From positions 19,401,739 to 19,465,738 of the forward strand of contig CM025851.1 of NCBI GenBank assembly GCA_003952965.2: a stretch of DNA of 64,000 nt, read 5' to 3'. The stretch is from Morella rubra. Its lineage: Eukaryota; Streptophyta; Magnoliopsida; Fagales; Myricaceae. A program made the translations under genes and the position numbers. The notes under the pieces are model-generated. The model did no database searches. It was not told where the DNA came from and saw only the letters and a program-made list of their open reading frames with translations. Positions 1 through 12,911 of this stretch are shown here, piece after piece. How positions within the stretch are numbered: position 1 is the first letter of the stretch; every line of letters starts with the position of its first letter.

Positions 1-136
1 TGAAATCACGAGAGGGGGGGAGGGGGGAGGTGAAATCGCGAGGGGGGGAGGGGATTTGCAGTTTGATTTTGGGGGGGGGTGTTGAAATCGCGAGAGGGGG
101 GGGGGGGTCTGATTTGCAAGGGGGGGGGGGCGGGGG
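1..136. repeat. G-run tandem repeat inside the CACTA end
   Basis: A short unit, TGAAATCGCGAG followed by a run of G, recurs near 1, 31 and 81, with G runs of 7 to 13. The G-rich strand could form G-quadruplexes. Run lengths are prone to assembly error. Confidence 0.7.
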
Positions 137-310
137 ATGAGCGTTAAAGCTCTATAGCGGCGGTCAGTGACCGCCGCTATATCAACCGCTGCTATCTTGT
201 GACCGCCGCTATAGGGGTATTTTCGGTCGCGTTTGAAATAAACCGCCGGGATATAGGGTATATAGCGGCGATTTTGGTGACCGCCGCTGTAGACCTGTTT
301 TTTTGTAGTG
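1..310. mobile_element. Terminal part of a CACTA (En/Spm) DNA transposon, cut by the window edge
   Basis: Read on the minus strand from 310, the sequence opens with CACTACAAAAAAACAGG, the standard CACTA terminal inverted repeat. Directly inside it lie subterminal GCGGCGGTCA-type motifs in both orientations (around 154-180, 187-212 and 262-290). One of these, at 154-180, is a near-perfect palindrome of AGCGGCGGTCA. This matches the known CACTA design, where subterminal motifs bind the TNPA-type protein. The flanking trinucleotide at 311-313 is CCA, but the partner end lies outside the window, so a 3-bp target duplication cannot be checked. No transposase coding sequence is visible in this part. 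Confidence 0.75.
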
Positions 311-1841
311 CCAATTTTGTCAATGACAAAAAATTTTGTAAAATCCTCTTACGAAGGATTAAAAATCTGACAAATATCAACTAATGAAATATTCTAATTT
401 CCTCTAGTTAAATGCGAAGGCATAGTATATTTCATACCTCATTCTTTAAATCCTTGACTACCTGCATCTTATTATTTAGATATATCTAAATAACTTCTTA
501 ATTACGCGTTGAAGACAAAGGATTACTTTTTATTATTTCCACAACAAATTATTATTATTTTCTTCTTCTTCAATATTGCTAAATCCTTTTTGTATATCAT
601 ACTTATCACTAAAATACTACAAATTTATGTATTATACCTCGGGAATCTTGCTTTTCTACAATTAGGGTTATTTCTGCACTTGGGTGCATTTTTCTGCGTT
701 TGAATGTTAAAATTTTAGAGTGTTAGAGTTGGTGAAAAAGTAAAGAGATAGATGATTTAAATAAATTTTTTATATTTATTTGTAGTGAAAATAGATTATT
801 TAATAAAGAGAAAAAAATTTTGTAGTTATTTTATTAAGGTCAAAAACACCACCGCTCGTTTAGTTAGCACTTTATTATTATAAAAAGAGTTTAGAGATTA
901 ATACATATACTGCGAATGGCATGACATCTCTGAAATAAAACGCTGTAAAAATGTAGCTAATTCTTGAACTTTAATGAATAGAAAAAAATGGGAAATAAAA
1001 CAAAAACAAAAACAAAGCACGTCGACTACCAAATCAATTATAACAGTTCTTAACACCTACCAGGCCCAGATGCGTCGTAACTTAAAGTGAATTTGTTTGG
1101 AGTTGGAGCACGTGGGTCAAGAAAGGCCGACTAAACTTACCAGTCCAATCAACGACCCTACCAAAAGGGAAAGGTCACACTTTCCAATTCTGAAGTAGTT
1201 TTTTTTTTTTTTTCTCCCAAGAATTATCTTAGGTAAGGTCTGGCGTGGATCTGGGCACATTTTAAACTGTTTCTACACGAGATTAAAGGATTCATAGTAA
1301 AATGACATGCAGCAATTTTGTAACAATGTTCCTTGTAAAAGAATAACCATACGCTTGTTTATGAGTTAAAGACTATGTATTGAAGTAATTGATTTATACG
1401 TTATCTACACGATTGATGATATCAATTCTAAATCGAGTCTGGCCCGAATCGATTTGAGCTAAGAAATATGATTACATCTCTATTGAGGCCCAATAGCTAC
1501 GGTCAAGCCCATACCGTGTTAAACCCAGAAGTAAGAATCGCTATACATGTCACGAACGGTTACATAACGGCCCGCGATGTGCAATAACTCCACGATCCCG
1601 ACGTTCTCGTGATAGAAGCAAGTAACCGCTATTGAGACGTGAGAAGAGCATATCGCAGAACACAATCTTACAATGATGAAATTCCCACTAAAACTTCCAC
1701 CAAAAGAGAAGAGGGGAACGTGGGAGAAACACTGTAAAAAGGAGGAGCTGTCGATGAAAACAAGTAAGTGATTTCCGAGTGATTAAATAGTGAAATTCAT
1801 ATAAAAGAAAGAGACTGACTTAAACATCGGAGGTTCCTTAC
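311..1841. other. Intergenic, AT-rich, no gene seen
   Basis: No coding exon could be supported here. The stretch near 695-840 (TGTTAAAATTTTAGAG followed by a long AT-rich run) resembles sequence at about 3430-3640 (reverse orientation), 19030-19130 and 23280-23430. This suggests a low-copy dispersed AT-rich repeat. Only short open frames occur. Confidence 0.5.
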
Positions 1842-2100
1842 CTCGGTGCCCGGGTTCATCTTTGTTGTTTACAGAAAAAGGATACGCAAAGAACGAGACG
1901 TATTTATTCTGACGTGTTGACCATAAACCAATTGATTCATCAAGGATCTCTAGAAAAATAAAGAAAAACAAATTGAGAACGTGATTCCTTACCTCGGTGC
2001 CCGGGTTCATCTTTGTTGTTTACAGAAAAAGGATACGCGAAGAACGAGACATATTTATTCTGACATGTTGACCATAAACCAACTGATTCATCAAGGATCT
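1842..2100 (-). other. Tandemly duplicated exon-like unit (two 108-nt copies), unidentified gene fragment
   Basis: On the minus strand two nearly identical copies (1842-1949 and 1993-2100, period 151 bp) each have a pyrimidine-rich acceptor (TTATTTTTCTAG or TTATTTTTCCAG) and a GAG|GTAAGG donor. Each encodes an open 36-codon frame with the cores ILDESIGLWSTRQNKYVSFF and AYPFSVNNKDEPGHRG. Both splice phases are 1, so including either or both copies keeps the frame. I do not recognise the protein family and found no neighbouring exons, so this may be a captured or orphan gene fragment. The copies differ at only a few bases, so the duplication is fairly recent. Confidence 0.45.
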
Positions 2101-2150
2101 CTGGAAAAATAAAGAAAAACAAATTGAGAACGTGATGATACCTTATCCAG

Positions 2151-2180
2151 GAACCCCCACCCCCCCCCCCCCCCCCCCCC
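2151..2180. repeat. Poly-C run
   Basis: An uninterrupted run of at least 20 C directly follows the duplicated exon unit. Its length is likely variable or an assembly artefact. Confidence 0.85.
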
Positions 2181-5100
2181 AATTAGTGCATTACCATACT
2201 TCATTGTAAATTTAAAATTAATTACTTCGTTGATTCTTATAGTATTTAAAAATCTTAAATTATCCTTATAGTATTTGTATTCTTAAAATAGTTTATGTAA
2301 AATATTAATTTGTTAATACGACATTTTTTCGTCGATTTACATCTGATTTGAATAGCAAATTCTTATGTGACAAGCAAGAACACGTTCTAAACAATACCAT
2401 TTATTCACGTATTCATTTCTAATGATTAAAAATTAATTGATACTACAATTGTGTGACATATTTGATCTAGATGAGACCTTCGATTTAACTTTGCGGCAAG
2501 CATAAGACTCATGAAATTTTTACCATTGAAAATAGATAAGTGGAGATCTAGCATTGCTTAGGACATGGTAGGAGTTTGCTATCCAAATACAAGCGCCAAT
2601 TGACGAAAATTACTATATCATACCTTAATATTCTATAAGAACTACTTTAAGACAAAATTACTGTAAAGACTAGTTGGAGATTTCAAAATATCACAATGAC
2701 CAAGCCAATAATTAAGCATGAATTTAAATTTTGCATTTTTCTCTGGACAAGTGATTATTAGATAAGTATCGAAATTTTAATTACTAACTACTCGAGATAC
2801 CTCATTACTGATTTTACAGATTCTAAGTAGTCCTTTAAGACCCTTGTATCGGGGAATATATTTGTTGGATAGAGATTTCCGTTTACTAGTTCTTTGAGTT
2901 AAGGCTCTATTTGTTTAGATGTAAAGTAGCTTCTAACGTAAATAGTTGCGATAGAACTACCATTCAGGAAAGTTATTACAATTTCCGGAGTTTGATTGTC
3001 GTCTTAGAGTTTTTTTTTTTTCAAAATATTTTTTTTTGTTTTTGACGCCCATTATATTTTTCATAATTAAATATGATTAAATATCGTCATTCGTAATATT
3101 AATAATGCAACAAATAAAAAATGAAAATAAATATAATCCACTTGATAATACTTACTCAAACCAATAAAGAATAACAAAAATCTTGAAAATTCGAAAAAAT
3201 AAAATAAAAACTAATTTAATATAACATATATATAACTAATTTAATATATATGGATCCGTGAGCACGTGTGAGGCAGTGTAGGCCACCAGAATTATTTATA
3301 AATTATTTTTCTATTTTTTTTTAATTGAAGCCAATTTTCCGCAAAGTAACGTGTGCTTTTACGGTCAAGCGAATCTAGTTTTCGTTCAATAAAAACAACG
3401 AGTCCCAAACAGCTAAAACAGGTGAAGTTTGGTGCCTTTGATTACTAAAATTTTAATATAATAAAATAATTATAATATAATTTTTTTTCTTATTAAATTA
3501 TTATTTTTTTATTATAAAAAAATTCATTCAAATTATTTTTCTTTTTTATTTTTTTTATTTTTTCACTTTTTCACTAATTTTAATATTCTAAAATTTTAAC
3601 CTTCTCAAAATTTTAACACTCAAAAACAACCTTTGGGTCTCATCATGTATGACTCTTCCAAGATTTTAAAGCTTTTATTTTCTTAGACCTTATTTTTGAC
3701 ACTAGAATGGATAAATTTTTTCATGCCTCTTCTTGAGATAGAATTATATTGTAAAAAGTGGAGAGTAATAAATTAAGGCAAGTTTATTTGATTTGTCAAA
3801 AAAAGATATATGAATGTTTACAAGTCTAGAGAAGAAAAAAATAATTATGCTGCATTCGTTGAAAATGAACACTTGTTACTTACTTAAAAATTAGTATGTT
3901 ATAATTTTGAATATTCATTTTAGAGAAATTACATTTCACACCTTTAATTATCACAAATTTTATAATTTACACTTCAGGCTACAAAATCTGATACACTATA
4001 TCTTAAACTATCAATTATTTATACTAAGTATAGTTAAATCATTAAAATTATGGCAGATGACATATTTTTAATCTATTCAAATAGTGAGATCTTCACACAG
4101 ATTGAAAAGTTTTTAAAAATAATTTCATGATATTCTAAGAAATCTCTCTATCCGCATGAGACACTTTTTGCTTTTAGATAATAAAGAAATATGTGCATCA
4201 ATCTCGTGTCTTACTCCCGACGGATATCAAAGCAGATTGAGAGCTCATTACGACTAATAGGAAAAGCACGATAAAATCTCTCGACACACACACATTCACT
4301 TGCTAGATATATGCACTATTTAAGTGAGAATATTTAATTAGTTGGTGTAACGTAATAAAAATAATAAATTATTATGTAGAATGTCAATATTCTCATAATT
4401 TTAAGGGATAAAGTGTTTATCTTTAATAGCTTTTTAGACCAAATTCTGGCATAAAACGTTATTTTACCACAAAATTGATCACTCGAATTTACAACCTTAA
4501 TGATCAAGATTCAAGATGCTCTTGAGTTGGTACATCATTTAACATACACCCTCCAAAAATAGAGTCCAGGAAATAGAACAAATTTCACAGAATGAATCCC
4601 GCCTCAATTAATGATGGATGGTCCAAAAAATGTACAAAAGGACCGAGACAGCTATGTACAATTTTGCCAATAAACTTTGTTTTATAACATATCCCGTCGT
4701 ATCCAAATCTCATATCTCGAACCAAGGTTGGTCTATCCCTTCGCCTGAATACTATTCCTATAGATAACAGATACAGTCCGCTGAAGATACCCCACTCTTT
4801 TTCGTCTCTCTTTTTCTGATTACTAATCCATTTGTCCGGAGACCAAAAAAAAAAAATTAGCTAAATTCTTCTAAAGCTGTAGAGCCCCGTTCTACGAGAT
4901 AAACGGATAATGATTTAACATCAAGGGCCGAGATTTAACAACTTGGTCAACCCGGTGGTTGCTAGATGGAACTTATGGTTTATAAACGACCTATGGAGCA
5001 GCTGATAATTGAAAACTGTCCTTTAACTTATAACCAACCATGGTTAGAATAGCGGACTATAGTTAGCACACTATAGTTTGACGTCAGATCTCCTTCACAC

Positions 5101-5403
5101 CGATTCGCGAATCGCGAGAAAGAACTAATAATAAAATAAATTAAATAAACGAATATTTAAAATCAAAATGAGTTTGTCATACAATAAGCAGCCAGAGTTT
5201 AAAGGTTCCGTTAGTTGAATTTACGCCGTCGGACTCAATTTTGAGGGAGAACGAACGTTGTCGAAACGGCGTAACGGGATCTATAGCAGACGGGCTTGAC
5301 GGTTTTAGAGAGGAGGGAGGAGAGCCCTGGGATTGTCGATGGACGGTCAGGAAACCTCACCGTTGGACGGTTCAAGTGTGACGGAGAGTGGGAGTTGGGG
5401 GCA
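2181..5403. other. Intergenic, AT-rich, no gene seen
   Basis: About 3.2 kb with no supportable exon. It contains a copy of the AT-rich dispersed repeat near 3430-3640 and several homopolymer A/T runs. The last 300 bases become GC-richer and carry the promoter of the DUF1639 gene. Confidence 0.5.
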
Positions 5404-5410
5404 TATAAAT
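5404..5410 (+). promoter_or_regulatory. Putative TATA box of the DUF1639 gene
   Basis: TATAAAT sits in GC-richer sequence at the start of a long leader-like region. A start site about 25-35 bases downstream would be near 5435. This is placed by motif only. Confidence 0.45.
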
Positions 5411-5434
5411 TGGGTTTGAAAGGGAGAGAGTATT

Positions 5435-7470
5435 CCGTTTCATCAGAATAAGAAAGAAGAAGAGGAAGAAACTCAGACTGTAGTTTTCGTCGTTCTCTCT
5501 GATTTTCTCTCCGAAGTTTCTTTTGGTTGCTGTCTTTTGTCCCGGATACCAAACGGGCAAATTCGGGAGAGAATTCACGAGTGCTGTATTGCAAGAAGAT
5601 TGAGGATCCGGAACTTGTGAAGACAGAGTAAGGCGGAGGTTTGTAATTGAGCACAGAGTTGAATTTTATAGCTGTTTCTTATCATTAGTCTCCGAAAAGT
5701 AACTCGCTTTTATGGTACAGATAACATTTGAAGGCTTTGAACGAGGTTCCTTAGAATCAATTTTAAGTGGATTCGCTTCTGATTTTGGTAGCTGATTGCG
5801 AAGATTTCGTTCATTTCGTTTGAGATTATAGAGACGTAGTCAAGAATTTCGTTTTCAGAGGTTTCCAATTCAAAGCTGAGATCTATTTCTTTTCTTGTTT
5901 TCGTGCGATTTATCATCTGATATAGTTTTTGTTTCTCTTTAATCTGTTTTGCAGATGCATTTTCAAGAGATTTGATTCATTTTTTGAAGGAATCTGCAAC
6001 TTTCTTTGAGGAAATAAGGATAACATTGAGGGTAGGGGAGAGTGGATTCTTACGTGGGTATCGACGTTTTAAGCTCGGAAAGGCCACCATTTTGTTGAAT
6101 CCCGGTCATAGTTTTGCAGCTTTGGTACGTTGAACACTCAAACTGAGACTAGCTTGTTTTCTGCCAATTCCTTGTGGTGACTGGCAGAATTTGAGTGGTA
6201 CAGGTGAGAAATCCTTATGTGATTAGAATATCAAGAAATTCTAGCCAGAGGTTTCCAACTGAGCGTCAGGAATTTGATCGAATTTCTTGGGTGGCTTTTG
6301 TGCGGCCAAATCGGGTTTGAATCTCTGCAGTGAAGGATCGATTTTCTTTCTCTGTTCTAAACCTGCATCGCATACAAGTCTCGGTTTCTAGGAAACTAAT
6401 TCCGCTTCCAGATTTCGATCTTTTGAAAGACTTGAAATTCTCAGGTGATGCCTCCATTTCCATGGGTTTCCTTCTGCAACTCTTCCAATTCTGCTCTCTC
6501 CTTTCGCTCTTTCCATTTATCGGTGTACATTTAGGTCGGTCGCTCTCTCTCTCTCTCTGTTATAAAGACCCCGAATCGGAGGTTCTCTTCTTTCACCGGA
6601 TGGCCTTCTTAAGAAAATCCAGTTCGTGCGACTACTTGGCTTTAGGTTTAGAGCTTTGTTCACTATTTGCTGTTTTGTCATAGTTTCGTGGGTTTTGGTC
6701 TGCCTTTGAATTTTCTGCAATGAAAAGGAAAAGCCTTCGGGCTGAAATTGTTATCCTTTTCCTTAGTTTTTTCTCTGAGCTTTCTTTTGACGCGGCCTCT
6801 GAACTGTGAATACAATTTTTGCCCCGATGAACCTCCGGTTGGTTTCCGAGTAGCAATGTTTGGCGGCTGAGAAAAGACAAGAAGTTTTAGGAGGACTAGA
6901 AGTTGGAGTGCTGAACATCTCATGACTTAAACTGAGGACACGAGGAAACAGCACATTGCAGTTTAATCCACGAAGGACCTAAAGTTTGAATTTCCGGACA
7001 ACCAAACCGCCGACGAGAGAAGTTTGAAGATTCTCCTCTCCTTTCTTGTCCTCTGTAAAAATATTGCTCGCTCTGTTTTCATATCTGGATTGCACGCCCT
7101 GGGGTCATTATTAGGCAGATCTTCTTCATCCCCCATCTCACCACAGCGCAAGATTCCATGGATTTTTCATAAATCCTGGACCGTCCGATTCGAATCTTGG
7201 ACATTTCTTCTCTCTTCCCTATTTTGATTTTTATTTTTTTGGTGGGTTTTCCCAGGAGGGGGTTGGGATTTTGTGGAAGTTGCAGGGTAGCCATATCCAA
7301 ATCCAAATTGTGCCTTGCATTTTTGGTGCTCCTTCCAGCTTAATTAGAAGCTAGACCTTTTTTCTGTTTTCTCTAAGTAAAGATTACCATTCGCCCGTTG
7401 TTTACATTTAAAGTAACCTCAGAGTTGTTGCTAATTAACGTATTTTTGATGGGACAGCTTTGTAAGCCAG
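5435..7470 (+). other. Long 5' leader region of the DUF1639 gene, probably with introns
   Basis: Between the TATA box and the start codon is a 2-kb, pyrimidine-rich stretch without a long coding frame. It includes a CT microsatellite at about 6543-6558. A clear acceptor (GATGGGACAG, ending 7458) lies 12 bases before the ATG, and other acceptor-like sites occur (for example TTTTGCAG near 5954). Several upstream ATGs would be in the unspliced leader. This suggests a spliced 5' UTR, but the exon limits cannot be fixed by eye. Confidence 0.5.
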
Positions 7471-10400
7471 ATGGATAAGGACTCTGTGAGGAGCAACAAT
7501 ATTAATAATGCCAACATAAACAGCACCAGCTGTAGAGAGACAGCCGGAGGAGGAGCGGATGGGTCCTCGTTACTGAGAGCCACATCAGAAACCATCAGGC
7601 AAACGACGTCGTCAGATTTCGTGTTGCAGTGGGGGAACCGGAAGCGGCTTAGGTGCATGAAGGTTCAGATCAAGGACAACAACCGGTCCGCCCCAGTTCA
7701 CAGGACCACGGTTCGGGTGGACCGGCGGGTCGTGAGAGCAGATAAGGACTCGTCGAGTCAGCCAAATGATGCCAATCATAGTAACGGGTATTTGAATCTG
7801 CGCCAGCGACCCGCTTCGCCTCAGCCACCGCCATATCAGCGAATTCTCAGGTACGCTATTAATACTGCTCTCAATTTTCCTTTAGGCGTAGGAATATCAT
7901 TTCCTTTGATGATTGTGGCGCGTATGGTGCACGCTGCGCTGGGTAGCAAAAATATCGTCTATGGACGTCTGGTGAACTGGTTGTGTGAACTGTGTTGGTT
8001 GTTGGAATGGTTGATTGGGCTGTGTCTTGACTTCTAGATAAGTGGCGCGTGGGCCAACTGCGTGCTTTTTTAATCTATAAAAACGCTACCTCATGTAGCG
8101 GTATTAGCACTACTACAAAAAGCTCTCAAAGCAATCTGTGTGGCTTTGTTTAAAGCTCGCTCTAGCAGAGATGGAAAAAAAGAGCTTAAAGCTCTTATCT
8201 GAAATAACTCTGTGAATATATCTATAAAAAAAAAAAAATAAATAACTCTTTGTATACGCATTCCTCGAGTTAATAATTGTTTAATGCCTTCCGTTTAGTC
8301 ACGTGATGCTAATCGCAGAGTCATTGAGATCTAATTAGTGGGTTTGTGATTCTTATGCAATTTTTTTTTTCCTAAATTGTATAAAAGCTGATGAAATTTT
8401 TGGAAAACGCTTCGTTTTGGTGGGGGTCATTCTCGAGGACGGCAAGTCGGCCTGACTATTTTGTGGTGACAGCATATAGGTCTCATATCTGAAATCTCAG
8501 CTTCAAATGTATCATCTACTTTTTAAGTGGGTAAATTGGACTTAGTGCGACGTTGAGATTGGCACTAACACGCTCTGCTACATTTGGGCTGGATAGATCA
8601 TGAGGCTTATCTTGTCTACTCTCCAAATGGTCAGGTGGGCGCGGATATATATCGTCCAAAAGAAAGAGCTCAGGGTAAGTGCATTGTCGTTTAGTTAGCT
8701 AATAATTTAGGGTGATTTTTATTATGGAGATATTGTGTCCAATTATAAACGAAAAAGAAAATCTGAGTAAGGTCGTTGTTGTATCTTTTTGCTTTGTGTG
8801 AAACCCCGGCTTTTCCAAATCAAGATAAGATTGGTCTATTTGAGCCCTCACTGGTCATTTCCTTTTCTTAGATGAGTGTTTTTGGGTATGGGTTTATGAT
8901 TCATCACCTTCTTCACAAACTCACAAGTCCAAGGCACCCGCAATTTGCAGCGGTTTTCTCGTGTTTTCTCTGGTTTGATTTTCGTTTACGCAAGTTGACA
9001 AAGTTTATTAGTTAGTAATATTTTATTTTCCTATTGCGAATATTGTAGGAATGATTAATTTCTGCTTGTCATCTATAAGACTCTTCGTTTTCTTCTGTTC
9101 TTTCTGTAGCTGTTGGCATATTTTACGTAATATCAATCTGCTTACCAAATAGGTGGGTTACAGCTAATCCTTGGTCAGAAGGAAATTTTTACCTTTGGTT
9201 TCCTGTTAGGCCCTCCTTAGCCGCACCTGATCCCATCTCCATTGCATCGAATCCACTATTCCAAACAGTGACTCGCGACATGGACTCGTTGGAAACATCG
9301 ACGTGTCCTATAGGAAATCCCCTTCTATCAGGTACCCCATTCGTAGCCGTGGGATGGCATTCGGATCGGGAATCAGGTCCACCCCCACCCTCACAGGCCT
9401 GTCCACTTTTCAACACGTAGAGTCGACGCCAAAAAGTGGTACTCCCAATCCAACGGGTCAAAACCTGAGGAAGAGCCAGCTGTGCGCATCCCATTGAATC
9501 ACACCTCCCCGTCTTAAATATCTTAGCTTTTTCATTAAAGAAAAGGAATTAACCACTCCCTTTCTTAAAAGGAAAGAGCTCCTTCGGTCCCCCACGAGAG
9601 AAGGCCAAAAAATACCACACTCCCCCAATTCCCACGCAAAACCCGACGCGATTCTAGCTTTCCCCTTACTCACCGATCCAGATCATTCCAAGGCCAATAT
9701 CGTAATTGTGAGATAACTACTCCAATTTTTATTTTTAATTTCCTGTAAAATCCTTTGTCGAAGAAGAAAATAATTCATGCTTTATCGTCTTATTGTATGA
9801 TGTGCTACGATTCGGATGCACATATTTATGTTGTTATTTTCCACGGTTGTGTTTCTAATAGGAACTCTGAGACTTCCAGTGCCATGAGAGGACAGAGCAA
9901 CGGAGGTTTGAGGGGAATTGCATCACCGGACAGGGGTGCGCACGATAAGAGGGGTTCCAATACCAATAACCATAGCAACAACCACCACCATCACAATGAG
10001 AACAACAAGTCAGCGGCATCGTCGGAGACCGCGCACGATAGCAAGAAGGGCGGGTCGTCGTCCGGTAGCGGTGAGGCTACACCCCCGGTGTGGCCCCCGA
10101 AATTCGTCATCGCTCTGACTAACAAGGAGAAAGAGGAAGATTTCATGGCCATCAAGGGGTCGAAGCTGCCTCAGCGACCCAAGAAGAGAGCCAAGTTGAT
10201 ACAGCGCACCCTCAATGTAAGCTCCAATCTTCTCTTCCTCTCTCTTTTTTCTCTTCATTTATTTAAATCTTTGGTTTACTTCATAATGTTCAAATTCAAT
10301 TTTGCTCTATTTAGTGAGATAATAATAATAATAATAATAATTATTATTATTATTATTAACAGTAGTAGTTTTTATTAATCTGTCCCCCAGTATCCCACTT

Positions 10401-12911
10401 AGGTAAGAAAACAATATTTAATTCGGGGAAAAAGTCAATATACCACTCTTGGTGCAGAAGTTAAAACGTACCTTCGGTGGAAGCCTTTTGTTTTGGCTTT
10501 TTGAATATTAGAACACGGTTTTCGAGAAGTTAGTTCCAGTGTTTTATTCACGACTATTATAATATAATTATATGGTAGGAGTAAAGAAGTTGTGCTGGTC
10601 AAGTAATAGTGTACCGCCTACGGGAAATTGTAGTGTATTAGTGAAAAATCTTGAAATTTTTAAGGAGTTTTTTTGAATAAGTAGTAATTTGAATCCTTAA
10701 ATGTGCATCAAACATATACTCTTATAGACCCGATACTACTTGAGCTAGGTTAGAATTCCTGTTTTTTTCCCTCGTCAATTTTGGATCTGCTTCGCGTGTA
10801 TTCTTCGGTGGTAGAGGTGGAGAAAGTCTGAGAAATGAAAAGATCGTAGCAGGGAAAAGTGGGATGTGAACACGTGTCAGTTAAGGCGTGGGTGTGTACC
10901 TAATGGTGACTCCTAAAGTTTGTTGGCGGTTTGAGGGAGAGACTCGGACAATTCGGGGTCTGTGGTGGGGGTATAGAGCTCTGTACATTACGTTAGGGAA
11001 ACGTTTTATATTTGTTTTTTGTTTTTTTAGGAAAGGGAATGATATTTGTTTTCTAACATTACGTGGTATTTGTAATCATGTGGTTTTCCGACATATTGGT
11101 GAACTATAGACTAGAGAGGACTGCGATTGATGTGGGGATCATTTTAGGAAGGGAAAAATTATGAACGGGATATAAATGCCACGTCATCTGATAGGTTCCT
11201 TTGCGTGAGTTGCAACTTGCAAGACTTTGGACCTCCTCTTTGTTTTAATCCGAATAAAAAAGGCTATTGGACCAATCATAGATCAGATTAGGCGGCCCAG
11301 ATTTGTCCATGGCTCTGATTTCAACCGGAGAGCGGCTATTGCCAGGGCCGGAAGCGGTTTAAAAGAAGAGGGTCAGGGGCCCCATTGCCAAACTTTAATC
11401 TGCCATTTGTCCGCACTTTTTTTCGTTGTCCACGTTCGCCCCATGCCAATAATGCTTTGTCGTGGCGGCTATTCTTGAGGTGATTTGACAGCACATAGGC
11501 GATCGTGTCATTTGGTTGGTAGTTAGAAGCTGTCCTAAAGAAAATAAAGGAAAAGAGTGTGGAAAAAGGCATGCGGTGCGGAGGTTAGTAACCTCCACGT
11601 GTCAGTATTCTTCTCGTGACTTTTTGTTAGTCCCAGTACGGATGGAAGAAAGGACAGGTGTAGTGTAGCATTTTGAGATCGGCAATGTTTATAGTGCATC
11701 AGGTATTCGGTTGCAATGGATTTGGACATACTTAAATGGCTTATGGGACGCGCGACGGTTAGGGTGATTGTAGTTACTGTGATAATGTTTAGTTTAAATT
11801 TTAAAACAGTTTTTTGTGTTTATTTTTTTTTTAAGTAATGTAGATTTTTTTTAAGATAAGTGAAAAGTTTGTTAAAAGTTATTAGAGTTTGTAAAAAATT
11901 TGTTAACATTTATTAGAATTTATAAAAAATTATTGAGATTAATAAAAATATATTTAACTTGATGAAAAAATTATCGTAAAATTTTTTTAAAACGGTTTTG
12001 AAATAAATCCAAATAGGCTGTATGTTTTGGGCGTACGGGGAGATCGTGCGTAGTGGGTTATTAGGATAATATGCTTTTTGTTTTTTATTTGAAGCAAAAG
12101 CTGGGGTTTTTGATTTAGCGTGTGACCGACAGGAGAAAGGACATGGATTGGACTCTAGAGCCACTGGGCCCTTTTGTGCTGAACATCTTGTTGTTGATGT
12201 TCTTTCTCGTCAAGGGTATATTTGTCATTTCGCGGACATTTTAAAACTACGTGCGGTGGTTGTGCAAGTGTCGCATGGTCTTCCAGGTTGGACCCCGCTG
12301 TGGCTAGTGGGACAAAGTGCAAGAGGCACATGATTGTTTCTTTATACACGTGATCTCAATTTAAGCGGGGCTTTGCTTTTGCCCCGAAGAAGACTTATCG
12401 GAACGACAAAAGTGCAAAGCTTCCACTTGCACCTAAGGTGGAGCTTTTTTCAAAAAGAAAAATTCGGGGACAGAAGAGTAAAATCTATGAAGTAATGAAT
12501 TGGCAATCAAACTGGTAGCTGAAGCGTGGGGAAGAAGTCTTTTGGTTTTTTTGTTTGTAAATGGTTTGGTAAAGGTTAATGAACTAGGGAGGTGTCTGTA
12601 TCTTAATTGGTTTTCTTTGTTTGGAATTTTTTCACAGCTGGTTAGCCCGGGAGCATGGTTATGTGATCTGACCCTGGAACGATATGAGGTGCGGGAGAAG
12701 AAGATATCCAAGAAGGTACTCTTTTTTCTTTTCTTTTTTTGTCTTTTCTTTTAATTTTCGTGACGAACATGAAGATGAGGGTGACAGAAGAAATTTGGTT
12801 TATTTATCTCATTTACGTGTAATATATTAGAAATTCTGATGCGTTTGTATTTGTTTGCAGAGACCAAGAGGGTTAAAGGCGATGGGGAACATGGATTCTG
12901 ACTCTGAGTAG
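7471..12911 (+). CDS. DUF1639 family protein, 287 aa, four coding exons
   Basis: Coding exons are 7471-7850, 9862-10216, 12638-12715 and 12861-12911, all with GT-AG borders and compatible phases, giving 287 residues. The diagnostic block starts near residue 207: KFVIALTNKEKEEDFMAIKG, then KLPQRPKKRAK, then (exon 3) LVSPGAWLCDLTLERYEVRE. It ends RPRGLKAMGNMDSDSE. This matches the plant-specific DUF1639 family, which shares this exon layout at its C-terminus. The first 200 residues are low-complexity, rich in Asn, Ser, Arg and Pro, with a His run in exon 2. The family has no established biochemical function. The basic KKRAK stretch could be a nuclear signal (inference). Introns of 2.0 and 2.4 kb are long; the first contains a GC-richer segment near 9189-9500. 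Confidence 0.88.
10320..10361. repeat. ATA/TAT microsatellite forming an inverted repeat
   Basis: A run of ATA trinucleotides passes directly into TTA trinucleotides, so the tract is self-complementary. It lies in intron 2 of the DUF1639 gene. Confidence 0.8.

Noticed and set aside
8109..8123. CACTACTACAAAAAG in intron 1 of the DUF1639 gene, resembling a CACTA terminus
   Set aside because: No opposite terminus, subterminal motif array or trinucleotide duplication was seen in the intron.
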